10,807 bases of DNA, taken from Acidobacteriota bacterium (lineage in GTDB: Bacteria > Acidobacteriota > Polarisedimenticolia > QHYA01). The position numbers were made by a program, and so were the translations under genes. This document shows, in pieces, positions 1 to 6,419 of the stretch; positions within the stretch are counted from its first letter, which is position 1, and every line of letters begins with the position of its first letter. Where the stretch lies: positions 1 through 10,807 of the forward strand of contig QHYA01000008.1 in the NCBI GenBank assembly GCA_003223995.1. The letters run 5' to 3'. The notes under the pieces are model-generated. The model saw only the letters and a list, made by a program, of their open reading frames with translations, was not told where the DNA came from and made no database searches.

Positions 1-441
1 GATGTTCTGCGCCGTCCCCTGCATGATGATCTCGCGCCCCTCCTTGAAGCCGAGATAGACGTAGTCCTCGCCGTACTTCTTTCCGAACTGCTTCGCCACC
101 TTCTCGACCGTGTCGTTGACGATGATCGCGCCCGTGCCCCACTGCGTGAAGTCGATCACCTTCAGTCCCCGGCGGAAGCAGTGGGTGAGGACCGCGATGG
201 AGGCGGTCTCCAGCTCCGCCTTGCTGCCGGGATCCCAGTCATCCGCCATGGCGACCTTGGACCCAGGAGGAAGCTTCTCGACGAAGTCGTAGAAGTCCTG
301 CACTGGTTTGGTGGGCGTCAGCGCGAGCCTCCAGGAAGTGAACAGCGGCAGGACGATGGCCAGTCCGATGAGGACGAAGACGGCGCGCCGGTCCACGTTC
401 TCCAAACGCCCGATCCATTCCCGAACCTTCTGGTCGTTCAT
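1..441 (-). CDS. Membrane-anchored protein of unknown function, third gene of the DUF6754 cassette (C-terminus outside window)
   Basis: Only the first 147 residues are inside the window, because the gene runs off the left edge. The ATG at 441-439 opens a protein starting MNDQKVREWIGRLENVDRR. One hydrophobic helix follows at about residues 20-38, and then a soluble domain with alternating hydrophobic strands and helices (for example SKVAMADDWDPGSKAELETA and RRGLKVIDFTQWGTGAIIV). That pattern suggests a Rossmann-like alpha/beta fold, which is inference. The basic N-terminus before the helix suggests the soluble part lies on the outer face of the membrane. The gene follows the 230-residue membrane protein by 83 bases on the same strand and is probably co-transcribed with it. 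No good Shine-Dalgarno precedes the ATG. An in-frame GTG at 471 is possible but also lacks one. I do not recognise the function. Confidence 0.8.
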   Translation of the reverse strand, partial: MNDQKVREWIGRLENVDRRAVFVLIGLAIVLPLFTSWRLALTPTKPVQDFYDFVEKLPPGSKVAMADDWDPGSKAELETASIAVLTHCFRRGLKVIDFTQWGTGAIIVNDTVEKVAKQFGKKYGEDYVYLGFKEGREIIMQGTAQNI

Positions 442-496
442 GGCTGGATGACTCTTTGCTTCCCGCTGCACGTGGCAGGAGCCGCCGCGCCGCCTT

Positions 497-516
497 TATG
501 CTCTCCTATGCTCTCC
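497..516. repeat. Perfect 10-bp tandem duplication
   Basis: TATGCTCTCC occurs twice, head to tail, in the 83-base gap between two minus-strand cassette genes. On the transcribed strand it reads GGAGAGCATA twice. That places two GGAG elements 56 and 66 bases before the downstream ATG, too far to act as its Shine-Dalgarno. The role is unknown and it may be a simple slippage duplication. Confidence 0.7.
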
Positions 517-524
517 CGAGCCCT

Positions 525-1217
525 TTACTGCCCGCCCAGATAGGACTTCTCGATCCCCAGGATGATCTTGACGCCGGTCGAGACCGCACCCAGCGCCGCG
601 CCGATCAGGATCGCGCGCTTCCCGGCATTCTGCAGGATGCCCATGGTCCAGGCGGTCAACGGGCCGAACCCGCTCCAGACCTTGTCGCCGAGCGGCACGC
701 CTCCGAGGATCAGCAGCAACGCCGTCACGGCCAGAAGCGCCGCCTGGAACGAGCGGACCCGGAAGGCCCGGAAGGCGGCGGAGGAGATGAAAAATGCGAG
801 CAGGCCAAACATCGTGCTCTGCATCGGTGTGTAAACGGCGTCATAGAGCCAGTTGAAGACCGATCCGGGCTGCATGCCTGTCGTCCACGAACCCCCCGGA
901 CCCTTCTGGGCGCCGCCCGCCCCCCCGTGCATCACGTTGGCGGGGATCCAGAGGAGCATGCCGTAGAGGATCATCACGGCCACGCCCGCGAGCGTGGCGA
1001 TGCTGTAGCCCCAGCCGGGCTGGCGGCCGGCGATCTTCGCCGAGTGGATTCGGACCACGTTGCCGAATCCCAGGACGTAAGTGAAAGAAATGATGATCGA
1101 CAGCCAGTCATTGACCGGCTCGGTGAAAATCTTGATCCTGTCCGGCACGAAGAAGAATGTCGCCACGAAGAACGTGCCGAACAGGAACGTCAGGAAGAGG
1201 GGGATCTCGCGTCTCAT
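525..1217 (-). CDS. Polytopic integral membrane protein, second gene of the DUF6754 cassette
   Basis: This 230-residue protein has about six predicted membrane helices, at roughly residues 6-24, 38-56, 69-91, 130-151, 156-173 and 201-220. A Gly-rich loop at 97-113 lies between helices 3 and 4. No catalytic motif or transporter signature is visible. The ATG at 1217-1215 has only a weak GGGGG element upstream. It lies 70 bases downstream of the DUF6754-type gene and 83 bases upstream of the next cassette gene, all on the minus strand, which supports one operon. The codon use and gap sizes look ordinary. My inference is that it forms the membrane core of a complex with its two single-pass or double-pass neighbours. 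The function is unknown. Confidence 0.85.
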   Translation of the reverse strand: MRREIPLFLTFLFGTFFVATFFFVPDRIKIFTEPVNDWLSIIISFTYVLGFGNVVRIHSAKIAGRQPGWGYSIATLAGVAVMILYGMLLWIPANVMHGGAGGAQKGPGGSWTTGMQPGSVFNWLYDAVYTPMQSTMFGLLAFFISSAAFRAFRVRSFQAALLAVTALLLILGGVPLGDKVWSGFGPLTAWTMGILQNAGKRAILIGAALGAVSTGVKIILGIEKSYLGGQ

Positions 1218-1287
1218 GATGCCCCCAGCGCCGGGTCATTCCCCGCGAGCGATGGTATGGCGATGGAGCTGCTCATGAAGGCTCGGG

Positions 1288-2268
1288 CTAGAACTGCAGC
1301 CAGTCGAAGAGGAAGCTGTGGGCGCCGTCGGAGGAGGCCGGGATCACGGAGCCGATCGCCGGCAGGAGCTGCTTGAAGGTCTCCAGGCCGAAGCCCAGGG
1401 CCAGCACCAGGAGGATCATCACCTTGAAGTAATCCTGCGCCTTGATCGTTCCGAGCAGGCTGGGCTCGCGGGAGAGGTAGGCGGTCGCGGCATAGAACTC
1501 CTCGCCGATCAGCGTGTAGTCGCAGGCGACCACGAAGAAGGGAAGCTGGTGCACATTGGCGGTGCCGGCCACCTGGATCGACCTTGCCATGAAGCCGGTC
1601 TCGGCAAGCAGCAGCGATTCCGCATAGAAGGAGCCCATGAGCAGGTTCGCCGCCGGCCTTTCGCGAAGGATGATGCCGTTGGTCGCGGCGGTGAAGGCGA
1701 ACTGCTCATCGGACTGGTACCGGACGATGCCGGGACGGTAGGCGTCCGGCACGCCCGCGTTCGTGAACCCCTGCTTGACCGTCTCCTCGGCCATCGGCGT
1801 GACGAAAGCCTGTCCGACGCTGACGATCAGCGGCGTGCCGTATTTGGCCACGGTCTTGGCCACGTGCTCCAGGATGACCATCGAGTAGATCGTCTGGATG
1901 TTGTTGACGTTGTCGATGCCGGGCACGTAGAGGACCGGCCGGCCCATCTCGGTCGCACGGCCGATCGCCTCCTCGATCGCCGTGATGCCCGCCAGCGGCC
2001 GGATGTACATGTTCGGTCTGGCCCGCGCCACGCGGATGAGAACCAGCATCATGGCGGAGAAGAGGAGCAGCGAGACGAGGATCGGCAGTTTGAAATCGAA
2101 GATCCACCAGACCCACGGAGATGGCGCGGCGGCCCCCGGAGCGGGGGCCGCTGCCTCCTCCGCGAGCGCCGCCGCGGCGAAGCAGAGCAGCAGCAACGCG
2201 GCCGCCGAACACCTCGCCGGCTTGCTGGAGATCCGGGGCAATAGGCACCCCCCCCGCGGACCGAGCAA
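1288..2268 (-). CDS. DUF6754-type membrane protein, first gene of a three-gene cassette
   Basis: The 326-residue product has a hydrophobic signal-like segment (about residues 20-36), an Ala/Pro linker, a membrane helix at about 60-79 and a second near the C-terminus at about 282-304. Between them lies a conserved-looking soluble domain with phrases such as RATEMGRPVLYVPG (105-117), VACDYTLIGEEFYAA (247-261) and YLSREPSLLG. I associate these with the DUF6754 family of unknown function, by recall and not by search. No ATG is available near the N-terminus. The annotated start is a TTG at 2268, and a second in-frame TTG at 2241 sits closer to a G-rich stretch that could act as a Shine-Dalgarno. 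Either start keeps the signal-like segment. A strong promoter at 2301-2329 drives it. An 8-base C run at 2248-2255 inside the first codons is a place where a sequencing indel could hide. Confidence 0.85.
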   Translation of the reverse strand: MLGPRGGCLLPRISSKPARCSAAALLLLCFAAAALAEEAAAPAPGAAAPSPWVWWIFDFKLPILVSLLLFSAMMLVLIRVARARPNMYIRPLAGITAIEEAIGRATEMGRPVLYVPGIDNVNNIQTIYSMVILEHVAKTVAKYGTPLIVSVGQAFVTPMAEETVKQGFTNAGVPDAYRPGIVRYQSDEQFAFTAATNGIILRERPAANLLMGSFYAESLLLAETGFMARSIQVAGTANVHQLPFFVVACDYTLIGEEFYAATAYLSREPSLLGTIKAQDYFKVMILLVLALGFGLETFKQLLPAIGSVIPASSDGAHSFLFDWLQF

Positions 2269-2300
2269 GGGGGAAGCCGCCGGCCCGCAAAAGAGCAGCG

Positions 2301-2329
2301 AATATACCGGCTCCCCTGGGGGCTGTCAA
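2301..2329 (-). promoter_or_regulatory. Sigma70-type promoter of the DUF6754 cassette
   Basis: On the minus strand there is a perfect -35 TTGACA (2329-2324), a 17-base spacer and a -10 TATATT (2306-2301), which matches five of six consensus bases. Transcription would start near 2294, giving a leader of about 26 bases to the TTG at 2268 or 53 bases to the TTG at 2241. The spacer contains a 14-base near-palindrome (2310-2323, GC-rich with one wobble pair) that could be an operator. Confidence 0.75.
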
Positions 2330-2470
2330 AAACTCCGACGGGAAAAGGGATCCATCCGAATTGAGCAGGCACCCGTGGTGGTCTGGAAGAAGCGCTTGCC
2401 GGCGATACCAGCTAGATGAGCGGCTGGCACGGTTCACGATCCACGCGCCGCCGTTCCCCTTCCAGCAGCC

Positions 2471-2476
2471 AAGGAG
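2471..2476 (+). promoter_or_regulatory. Shine-Dalgarno of the toroid/Fn3 gene
   Basis: AAGGAG lies nine bases before the ATG at 2486. This fixes that ATG as the start, ahead of the later in-frame ATG codons. Confidence 0.75.
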
Positions 2477-2485
2477 AGGGCCATA

Positions 2486-3886
2486 ATGGTGCCGTCTGCT
2501 TCCGCGGAAGACATGGTCGAACTCTCATCCAAGGAGCCACGCCTCGGAATCTCGACGGCGATCGTGGTCGCCATTGCTATGACGGCTCTCGCGTCGGGAC
2601 TAGGGGCGGGAATCACGCCCGCCTTCGCTTCGGCGGACCCTCCGGTGGTGAAAACGCGCAGGGCGCTCGATTTCCTCGGGCAGGCCGCCTTCGACTGGCA
2701 GAACCAGTTCGGCTGCAGCGGCTGCCACAAGCAGGCGATGACGATCGCCGCGCTCGGCACGGCCCGCAGCCGCGGTTACGACGCTGCGAAGCCAGGAATC
2801 ATCCAGACGCTGATCGACGGACTGCTGACGCTCAATAGCGGCCAGCAACCCGACGGCTGTTTCACACTCAACAACGGTCCGGACTCGACCGAGGCGACGA
2901 CATTCGGCGGGAGAGGGCTCGAGGCCTATGACCGGTACTTCCGTCCGAAGAAGTCGAACCTGCTGGCGGCCGCCGATTGCCTGCTCAGCCGGCAAGCGTC
3001 CGACGGCCGACTGGCCTCGGACCACACCGAGCTACCGGTTGCGCAGGGGGACTTCATTACGACCGCGCATGGCATCTTCACCTGGAATCGCTCCTTCGAG
3101 TTGACGGGCAACACTTCTTACTCCAACGCCGCCAATCGGGCCGTCTCGTGGCTCCGCGGGAGGGTCTCCGTGATCCAGGCGGCGCCCGACAACTTCACGA
3201 CGCAGGACAAGGCGATGCTCCTTGCGGGACTCGGAGGCTCGGGCGCCGGCACGTCGGATTCCGATGTCGTAAGCATGCGCAACCTCGTCGCCAGCGAGCA
3301 GCAGGCCGACGGCTCGTGGAAGCTGCGCAACTCCGAAACGGGAGGCAACGGCCACGCGACCGGCCAGGTCGTCTTCGCCTTGAGAGAATGCGGCTACACG
3401 CGAAGCGACAGCGCCGTGGACCGCGGGACGCAGTGGCTGTTCGATCATCAGCAGGGGGACGGGTCGTGGGCGCCAGATTCCTGGGAGGGCAGCCCTCCCT
3501 CTCAAATCGCCCCGTCGATGTGGGGAGCGCTGGCTCTTGCCACCTATGCCTCCCCGTTGAACGGCTTGCGCGTCGCCCCGATCAGCGGAACGGCAGGAGG
3601 CAGTGCAACGGTCTCGTGGAATCCCGTGGATGGCGCGTCGAGCTACGACCTGATCCGAGGCAACGTCGCAGCCTTGACGGAGCTTTCCGACCACGTGGAT
3701 CTCGGCCCGGCTGCCTGTCTCGCCGCCGCCACCCCATCCACCTCCTTTCAGGACGGCCAGAACCCCTCCGCCGGACAATCCTTCTTCTACCTGATGAGGA
3801 TTCGCTGGGACTCGACCCACGACATCTATGGCCGTTCCTCAGGCGGACGCGACCGCATCCCCTCCTCCGGCGACTGCCCCCCGTAA
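2486..3886 (+). CDS. Secreted alpha/alpha-toroid (prenyltransferase/squalene-oxidase repeat) protein with CXXCH motif and C-terminal Fn3-like domain
   Basis: This 466-residue protein starts at an ATG with a strong Shine-Dalgarno. A signal or anchor helix spans about residues 22-46, with a plausible cleavage site after AFA (46-48). Residues 55-355 carry QxxDG(S)W-like repeats: SGQQPDGCF (118-126), SRQASDGRL (168-176), QQADGSWKL (272-280) and QQGDGSWAP (322-330). These are typical of squalene cyclase and protein prenyltransferase toroids. Just after the signal there is CSGCH (77-81), a CXXCH motif as used for covalent heme c. Residues 360-466 resemble a fibronectin type III domain of the SYDLIRG/YGRSS style. 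The DxDDTA/DCTAE-type catalytic motifs of true cyclases are not evident, so cyclase activity is unlikely. The exported location is predicted and the function is unknown. It is transcribed divergently from the DUF6754 cassette and stands alone. Confidence 0.88.
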   Translation: MVPSASAEDMVELSSKEPRLGISTAIVVAIAMTALASGLGAGITPAFASADPPVVKTRRALDFLGQAAFDWQNQFGCSGCHKQAMTIAALGTARSRGYDAAKPGIIQTLIDGLLTLNSGQQPDGCFTLNNGPDSTEATTFGGRGLEAYDRYFRPKKSNLLAAADCLLSRQASDGRLASDHTELPVAQGDFITTAHGIFTWNRSFELTGNTSYSNAANRAVSWLRGRVSVIQAAPDNFTTQDKAMLLAGLGGSGAGTSDSDVVSMRNLVASEQQADGSWKLRNSETGGNGHATGQVVFALRECGYTRSDSAVDRGTQWLFDHQQGDGSWAPDSWEGSPPSQIAPSMWGALALATYASPLNGLRVAPISGTAGGSATVSWNPVDGASSYDLIRGNVAALTELSDHVDLGPAACLAAATPSTSFQDGQNPSAGQSFFYLMRIRWDSTHDIYGRSSGGRDRIPSSGDCPP

Positions 3887-4313
3887 GAGCCCGACGGGAG
3901 AAGGCCGGAAGTCACCGGCCCGCCGCTTTCCCACTGCAAGGGTCGACAGGCGGTCCGCAAGGTCGTCCCGCAAGCTCCAGGACCTCTTTCGTGGCCTCGA
4001 TGTCCCGGTCCAGGGCCTCATCCTTCCTCATCCTCCAATTTGGACACCACTGGCGGCGCATAAAATCTACGAACCGGGGCCGCCGAGCACCTAGGAATTA
4101 GGCACCCGCTCCGTCGGATCGAGATCCGCCGGATGAAGCCTTCGTGCAGCCTTTTTCCCGAAACCCCGCGCCATTCGGCCTCCGTGAGTGAAGATGCCGG
4201 GCGCGCCGCACCTCACCGCTCCTCCTGGCGCGCTAATTGCTCAGATGAGCCGCATCGCTCCTACCGGTGACACGGACGGGCGTGCAAGGAAGTTCAACAG
4301 GGGGGGAACGGCT
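3887..4313. other. Gene-poor stretch between the toroid and beta-barrel genes
   Basis: I see no convincing gene in these 427 bases. A minus-strand reading frame of 49 codons (4061 to 3912) has a natural-looking helix (EALDRDIEATKEVLELAG) but no ribosome site and no recognisable family. It could be a gene remnant. Short inverted repeats are present: CGGATC/GATCCG around 4115-4128, and GCTCA-GA-TGAGC at 4239-4250. A T-run near 4151-4155 does not directly follow a good stem, so I do not call a terminator. Confidence 0.5.
4239..4250. repeat. Short inverted repeat upstream of the beta-barrel gene
   Basis: GCTCA-GA-TGAGC is a perfect 12-base palindrome-like site, 63 bases before the ATG at 4314. 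It could be a protein-binding site in the promoter region, but no clear -35/-10 pair accompanies it and chance is possible. Confidence 0.3.
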
Positions 4314-4418
4314 ATGAAGCGAGGTCTCACCTCGATCGTCAGGAAACTGCTCCTCGCCGCCCTGGGCGCGCTCGCGCTGCCGCTCCTGCTGGAGCGGCAG
4401 GCGTTCGCCCAGGGCTGA
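4314..4418 (+). pseudogene. Signal-peptide fragment of the outer-membrane barrel gene, ended by an in-frame TGA
   Basis: The ATG at 4314 is preceded by a G-rich ribosome site (AGGGGGGG, 4299-4306). It encodes 34 residues that form a textbook signal peptide: a basic n-region MKRGLTSIVRK, a Leu/Ala core, and a cleavage-like ending AFAQG. Translation then meets TGA at 4416-4418. The frame continues open beyond the TGA, without any shift, into the beta-barrel protein (VAARQDAPVLGAKSP...). The two pieces are therefore one gene split by a nonsense codon. A true single-base mutation, a sequencing error or readthrough would each explain it. A 34-residue free peptide is very unlikely to be the real product. 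Confidence 0.8.
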
Positions 4419-4442
4419 GTAGCCGCGCGACAGGACGCGCCC

Positions 4443-5414
4443 GTGCTCGGCGCGAAGAGCCCCTACACCGGCCCCGACAAGTGGGAGGTCTCGATGAGCT
4501 GGCGGTATCAGACATCGAACAGTCACTACGTCGGAATCCACAAGCAGTTAGGGCGGGACACCGAACAGAGCCAGGTCATCAACAGGATCAACCAGCCGGA
4601 GCTGACCATCAGGCGCAACTACACGAAGCAGTGGAGTCTCGCGCTGGGCATTCCATACCTGATGGCGACCCGCTCGAGTCCCATCAGGGACTCCTCGGGG
4701 ACAGTGATCGACCGAACCCTGACACAGGCGAGAGGCATCGGCGATATGACGGTCACGCTCCGGCGCTGGGTGTGGAACCCCGAGAAGCATCCCTCTTTCA
4801 ACGTGTCTCTCGGGATCGGCATGAAGTTCCCGACGGGCGAGAACAACGTCCAGGATGTCCGCAAGAGCATCGCCTCCAACGGGACCGTTTCGTTGAGCGT
4901 CCGGACTGTCGATCAGTCCATCCAGCCTGGCGACGGTGGCTTCGGGGCGGTTTTCGACCTGCAGGCGTACACACGCTTCGCCCACAACCACCTGGCCGGC
5001 TACTTCACGGCCACGTACCTCGCGAACCCCGAAGGGACGAGCGGGGTCCAGACCTTCCGGTCGGGTGCCGGAGAGGATGTGATGTCGATCGCAGACCAGT
5101 ACCTTGCACGTGCGGGGGTTTCATGGTTCCCCGGATCGTCGGGCCTCGGCCTCAGCCTCGGTGGCCGAGCCGAAGGGGTCCCCGTGCATGACCTGTGGGG
5201 ACCGAGCGATGGGTTCCGGCGGCCTGGGTACGCGAGCTCGGTCGAGCCCGGCATCACCTTCACGAGAGGCGCGCACACGGTTGCACTCTCGGTGCCGAGA
5301 GCCCTCGTCCGCAACCGCCAGCGCAGCGTGCCCGACCGGGAGTTCGGCCGGTTCACGGGGGACGCCGCCTTCGCGCGCTACGTCGTGCTGCTGGGATACT
5401 TCCGCAAGTTCTGA
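4443..5414 (+). CDS. Outer-membrane beta-barrel protein, MetA/phenol-degradation-type transporter family (signal peptide cut off by TGA)
   Basis: The open part encodes 323 residues from a GTG at 4443. It shows the alternating amphipathic strands of an outer-membrane beta-barrel: WEVSMSWRYQ, WSLALGIPYLM, GDMTVTLRRWVW, FNVSLGIGMKFPTGE and a C-terminal YVVLLGYFRKF with a terminal Phe, the usual barrel-assembly signal. The phrase GMKFPTGEN is typical of the Phenol_MetA_deg-like family of putative outer-membrane channels. The signal peptide lies upstream in the same frame (4314-4415) but is separated by the TGA at 4416. Restart at the GTG (weak AGGA upstream) would give a protein without an export signal. 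Unless the TGA is read through or is an error, the gene is probably non-functional. The remaining 323 codons show no other stop or frameshift, so any inactivation is recent. Its 3' end overlaps the convergent methyltransferase gene by 37 bases. Confidence 0.85.
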   Translation: MLGAKSPYTGPDKWEVSMSWRYQTSNSHYVGIHKQLGRDTEQSQVINRINQPELTIRRNYTKQWSLALGIPYLMATRSSPIRDSSGTVIDRTLTQARGIGDMTVTLRRWVWNPEKHPSFNVSLGIGMKFPTGENNVQDVRKSIASNGTVSLSVRTVDQSIQPGDGGFGAVFDLQAYTRFAHNHLAGYFTATYLANPEGTSGVQTFRSGAGEDVMSIADQYLARAGVSWFPGSSGLGLSLGGRAEGVPVHDLWGPSDGFRRPGYASSVEPGITFTRGAHTVALSVPRALVRNRQRSVPDREFGRFTGDAAFARYVVLLGYFRKF

Positions 5415-6310
5415 ACGACGGAATGAGGTCCCACCAGCTTCATCTGCCTCAGCCCCTCGCGCTCCTGTTCCAACCGCCTGACCGCCTCCTCGAGGTAGGC
5501 TGAATCGATATCGAAACCGACGCACGACACCCCGACCCTGAACGCCGCGATCGCTGTCGAACCTAGCCCGACGAACGGGTCGACCACCAGTCTGGTCCTC
5601 TCGAGGCCGTGAAGCCTGATGCACATCTCGGGGAGCCGGGTGGGAAACGTGGAGGGATGTGGTCTCTGCTTCTCGCGGTCCCTGATGGTCTCGTAGGGGA
5701 TGAACCATGTGTTCCCTCGGCAACGCAGGTCGGTCTTGGCGGCTTTCCATCGTCCAATGTTGGTCTTGTCCTGGTAAGGCACGCCTGTGCCGAGACGGTC
5801 GATATGAACATTTCCGGTCTTCGTGAAGTGGAAGATGAACTCGTGGCAGTCGTGCAGGAACCTCTTCCCGCCAATGGGTTTGTAGTGGCCGACCGCCACA
5901 TCTCCCGAGATGTTCCGGTAGTTTCCCACATCCGCCTTGCGTATCGCGATCGACTTGACCCAGATGATCGTGTTCTGCAGAGCGAAGATCGACCGCAGGC
6001 GCTGCGCGACATCAAGGGCAATCCATGGATCTGCCGGCCTCGACCCGACGTTGAGGAAAAAGGAGCCGTCGTCTCGCAGGACACGCTCCACGAGGCGGCC
6101 AATTCGCTCCATCCAGTCCAGGTAGTCGGATCTTGGAAGGTTGTCCTTGTGGGTGTTGTATCGGATGCCGATGTTATAGGGCGGGGACGTCACCACCACG
6201 TCGACGGATCCGGGCCTGAGAACTTCCTCCATTCCCTCTTCGCAACGGAGAAGAAAGAGCTCTACGGAGGTGTCATTCTGTCCTCTGAGTTCCATGACCG
6301 GCCGCTTCAC
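5378..6310 (-). CDS. Solitary site-specific DNA methyltransferase, beta class (N4-cytosine or N6-adenine)
   Basis: This 310-residue enzyme belongs to the N6_N4_Mtase type and transfers a methyl group from S-adenosylmethionine to an exocyclic amino group in DNA. Catalytic motif IV, TSPPYN (41-46), comes first. The cofactor motif I, DPFVGLGSTAIAA (244-256), comes near the C-terminus after HPSTFP (218-223, motif X region). This IV-then-I order defines the beta class. SPPY, as opposed to DPPY, favours N4-cytosine methylation but does not prove it. The start is the GTG at 6310, supported by GGAGG at 6323-6319 with 8-base spacing. No restriction endonuclease is adjacent: the upstream neighbour is VapBC and the downstream neighbour is an outer-membrane protein. 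It therefore looks like an orphan methylase. The last 12 codons are read antisense to the end of the barrel gene. Confidence 0.93.
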   Translation of the reverse strand: MKRPVMELRGQNDTSVELFLLRCEEGMEEVLRPGSVDVVVTSPPYNIGIRYNTHKDNLPRSDYLDWMERIGRLVERVLRDDGSFFLNVGSRPADPWIALDVAQRLRSIFALQNTIIWVKSIAIRKADVGNYRNISGDVAVGHYKPIGGKRFLHDCHEFIFHFTKTGNVHIDRLGTGVPYQDKTNIGRWKAAKTDLRCRGNTWFIPYETIRDREKQRPHPSTFPTRLPEMCIRLHGLERTRLVVDPFVGLGSTAIAAFRVGVSCVGFDIDSAYLEEAVRRLEQEREGLRQMKLVGPHSVVQNLRKYPSSTT

Positions 6311-6318
6311 TGGTAGAT

Positions 6319-6323
6319 CCTCC
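6319..6323 (-). promoter_or_regulatory. Shine-Dalgarno setting the GTG start of the methyltransferase
   Basis: GGAGG on the minus strand lies 8 bases before the GTG at 6310. The in-frame ATG five codons later has no comparable site, so the GTG is preferred. Confidence 0.7.
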
Positions 6324-6342
6324 GCATCGTGAGTCCGACCTA

Positions 6343-6370
6343 TCTCATGCTTCGCGTCTCATGCTTCGCG
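6343..6370. repeat. Perfect 14-bp tandem duplication upstream of the methyltransferase
   Basis: TCTCATGCTTCGCG occurs twice with no gap, in the 109-base space between vapC and the methyltransferase start. It lies 33-60 bases upstream of the GTG, so it would be in the leader or promoter of the methylase gene. It could be a paired operator or a recent slippage duplication. Confidence 0.75.
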
Positions 6371-6419
6371 CGGCTGCCTCTGGACCGAGGCCCCTGCCAG
6401 GGTGGGCGGATCATTGCTA

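Noticed and set aside
456..1376. Long plus-strand open frame (306 codons) opposite the membrane-protein gene
   Set aside because: The product is Arg/Gly/Asp/His-rich with no fold pattern. It lies antisense to a clear membrane protein and crosses two genes, as expected in high-GC DNA.
1318..2244. Plus-strand open frame of 308 codons opposite the DUF6754-type gene
   Set aside because: Arg/Gly/Asp/Gln-rich shadow of a real gene with a recognisable family and promoter on the other strand.
2977..4101. Plus-strand open frame of 374 codons overlapping the toroid/Fn3 gene
   Set aside because: Out-of-frame Arg-rich translation; the real frame has the ribosome site, signal peptide and repeat motifs.
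4112..4156. Intrinsic terminator from the CGGATC/GATCCG repeat and the T-run near 4151
   Set aside because: The loop would be only 2 bases, and the T-run is more than 20 bases from the stem.
4416..4440. Selenocysteine insertion at the in-frame TGA
   Set aside because: The following hairpin has only a 5-bp stem and starts 7 bases after the TGA. A selenocysteine at a signal-peptide junction of a beta-barrel has no precedent I know of.
5609..6316. Plus-strand open frame of 235 codons opposite the methyltransferase
   Set aside because: Antisense to all conserved methylase motifs and has no recognisable features of its own.
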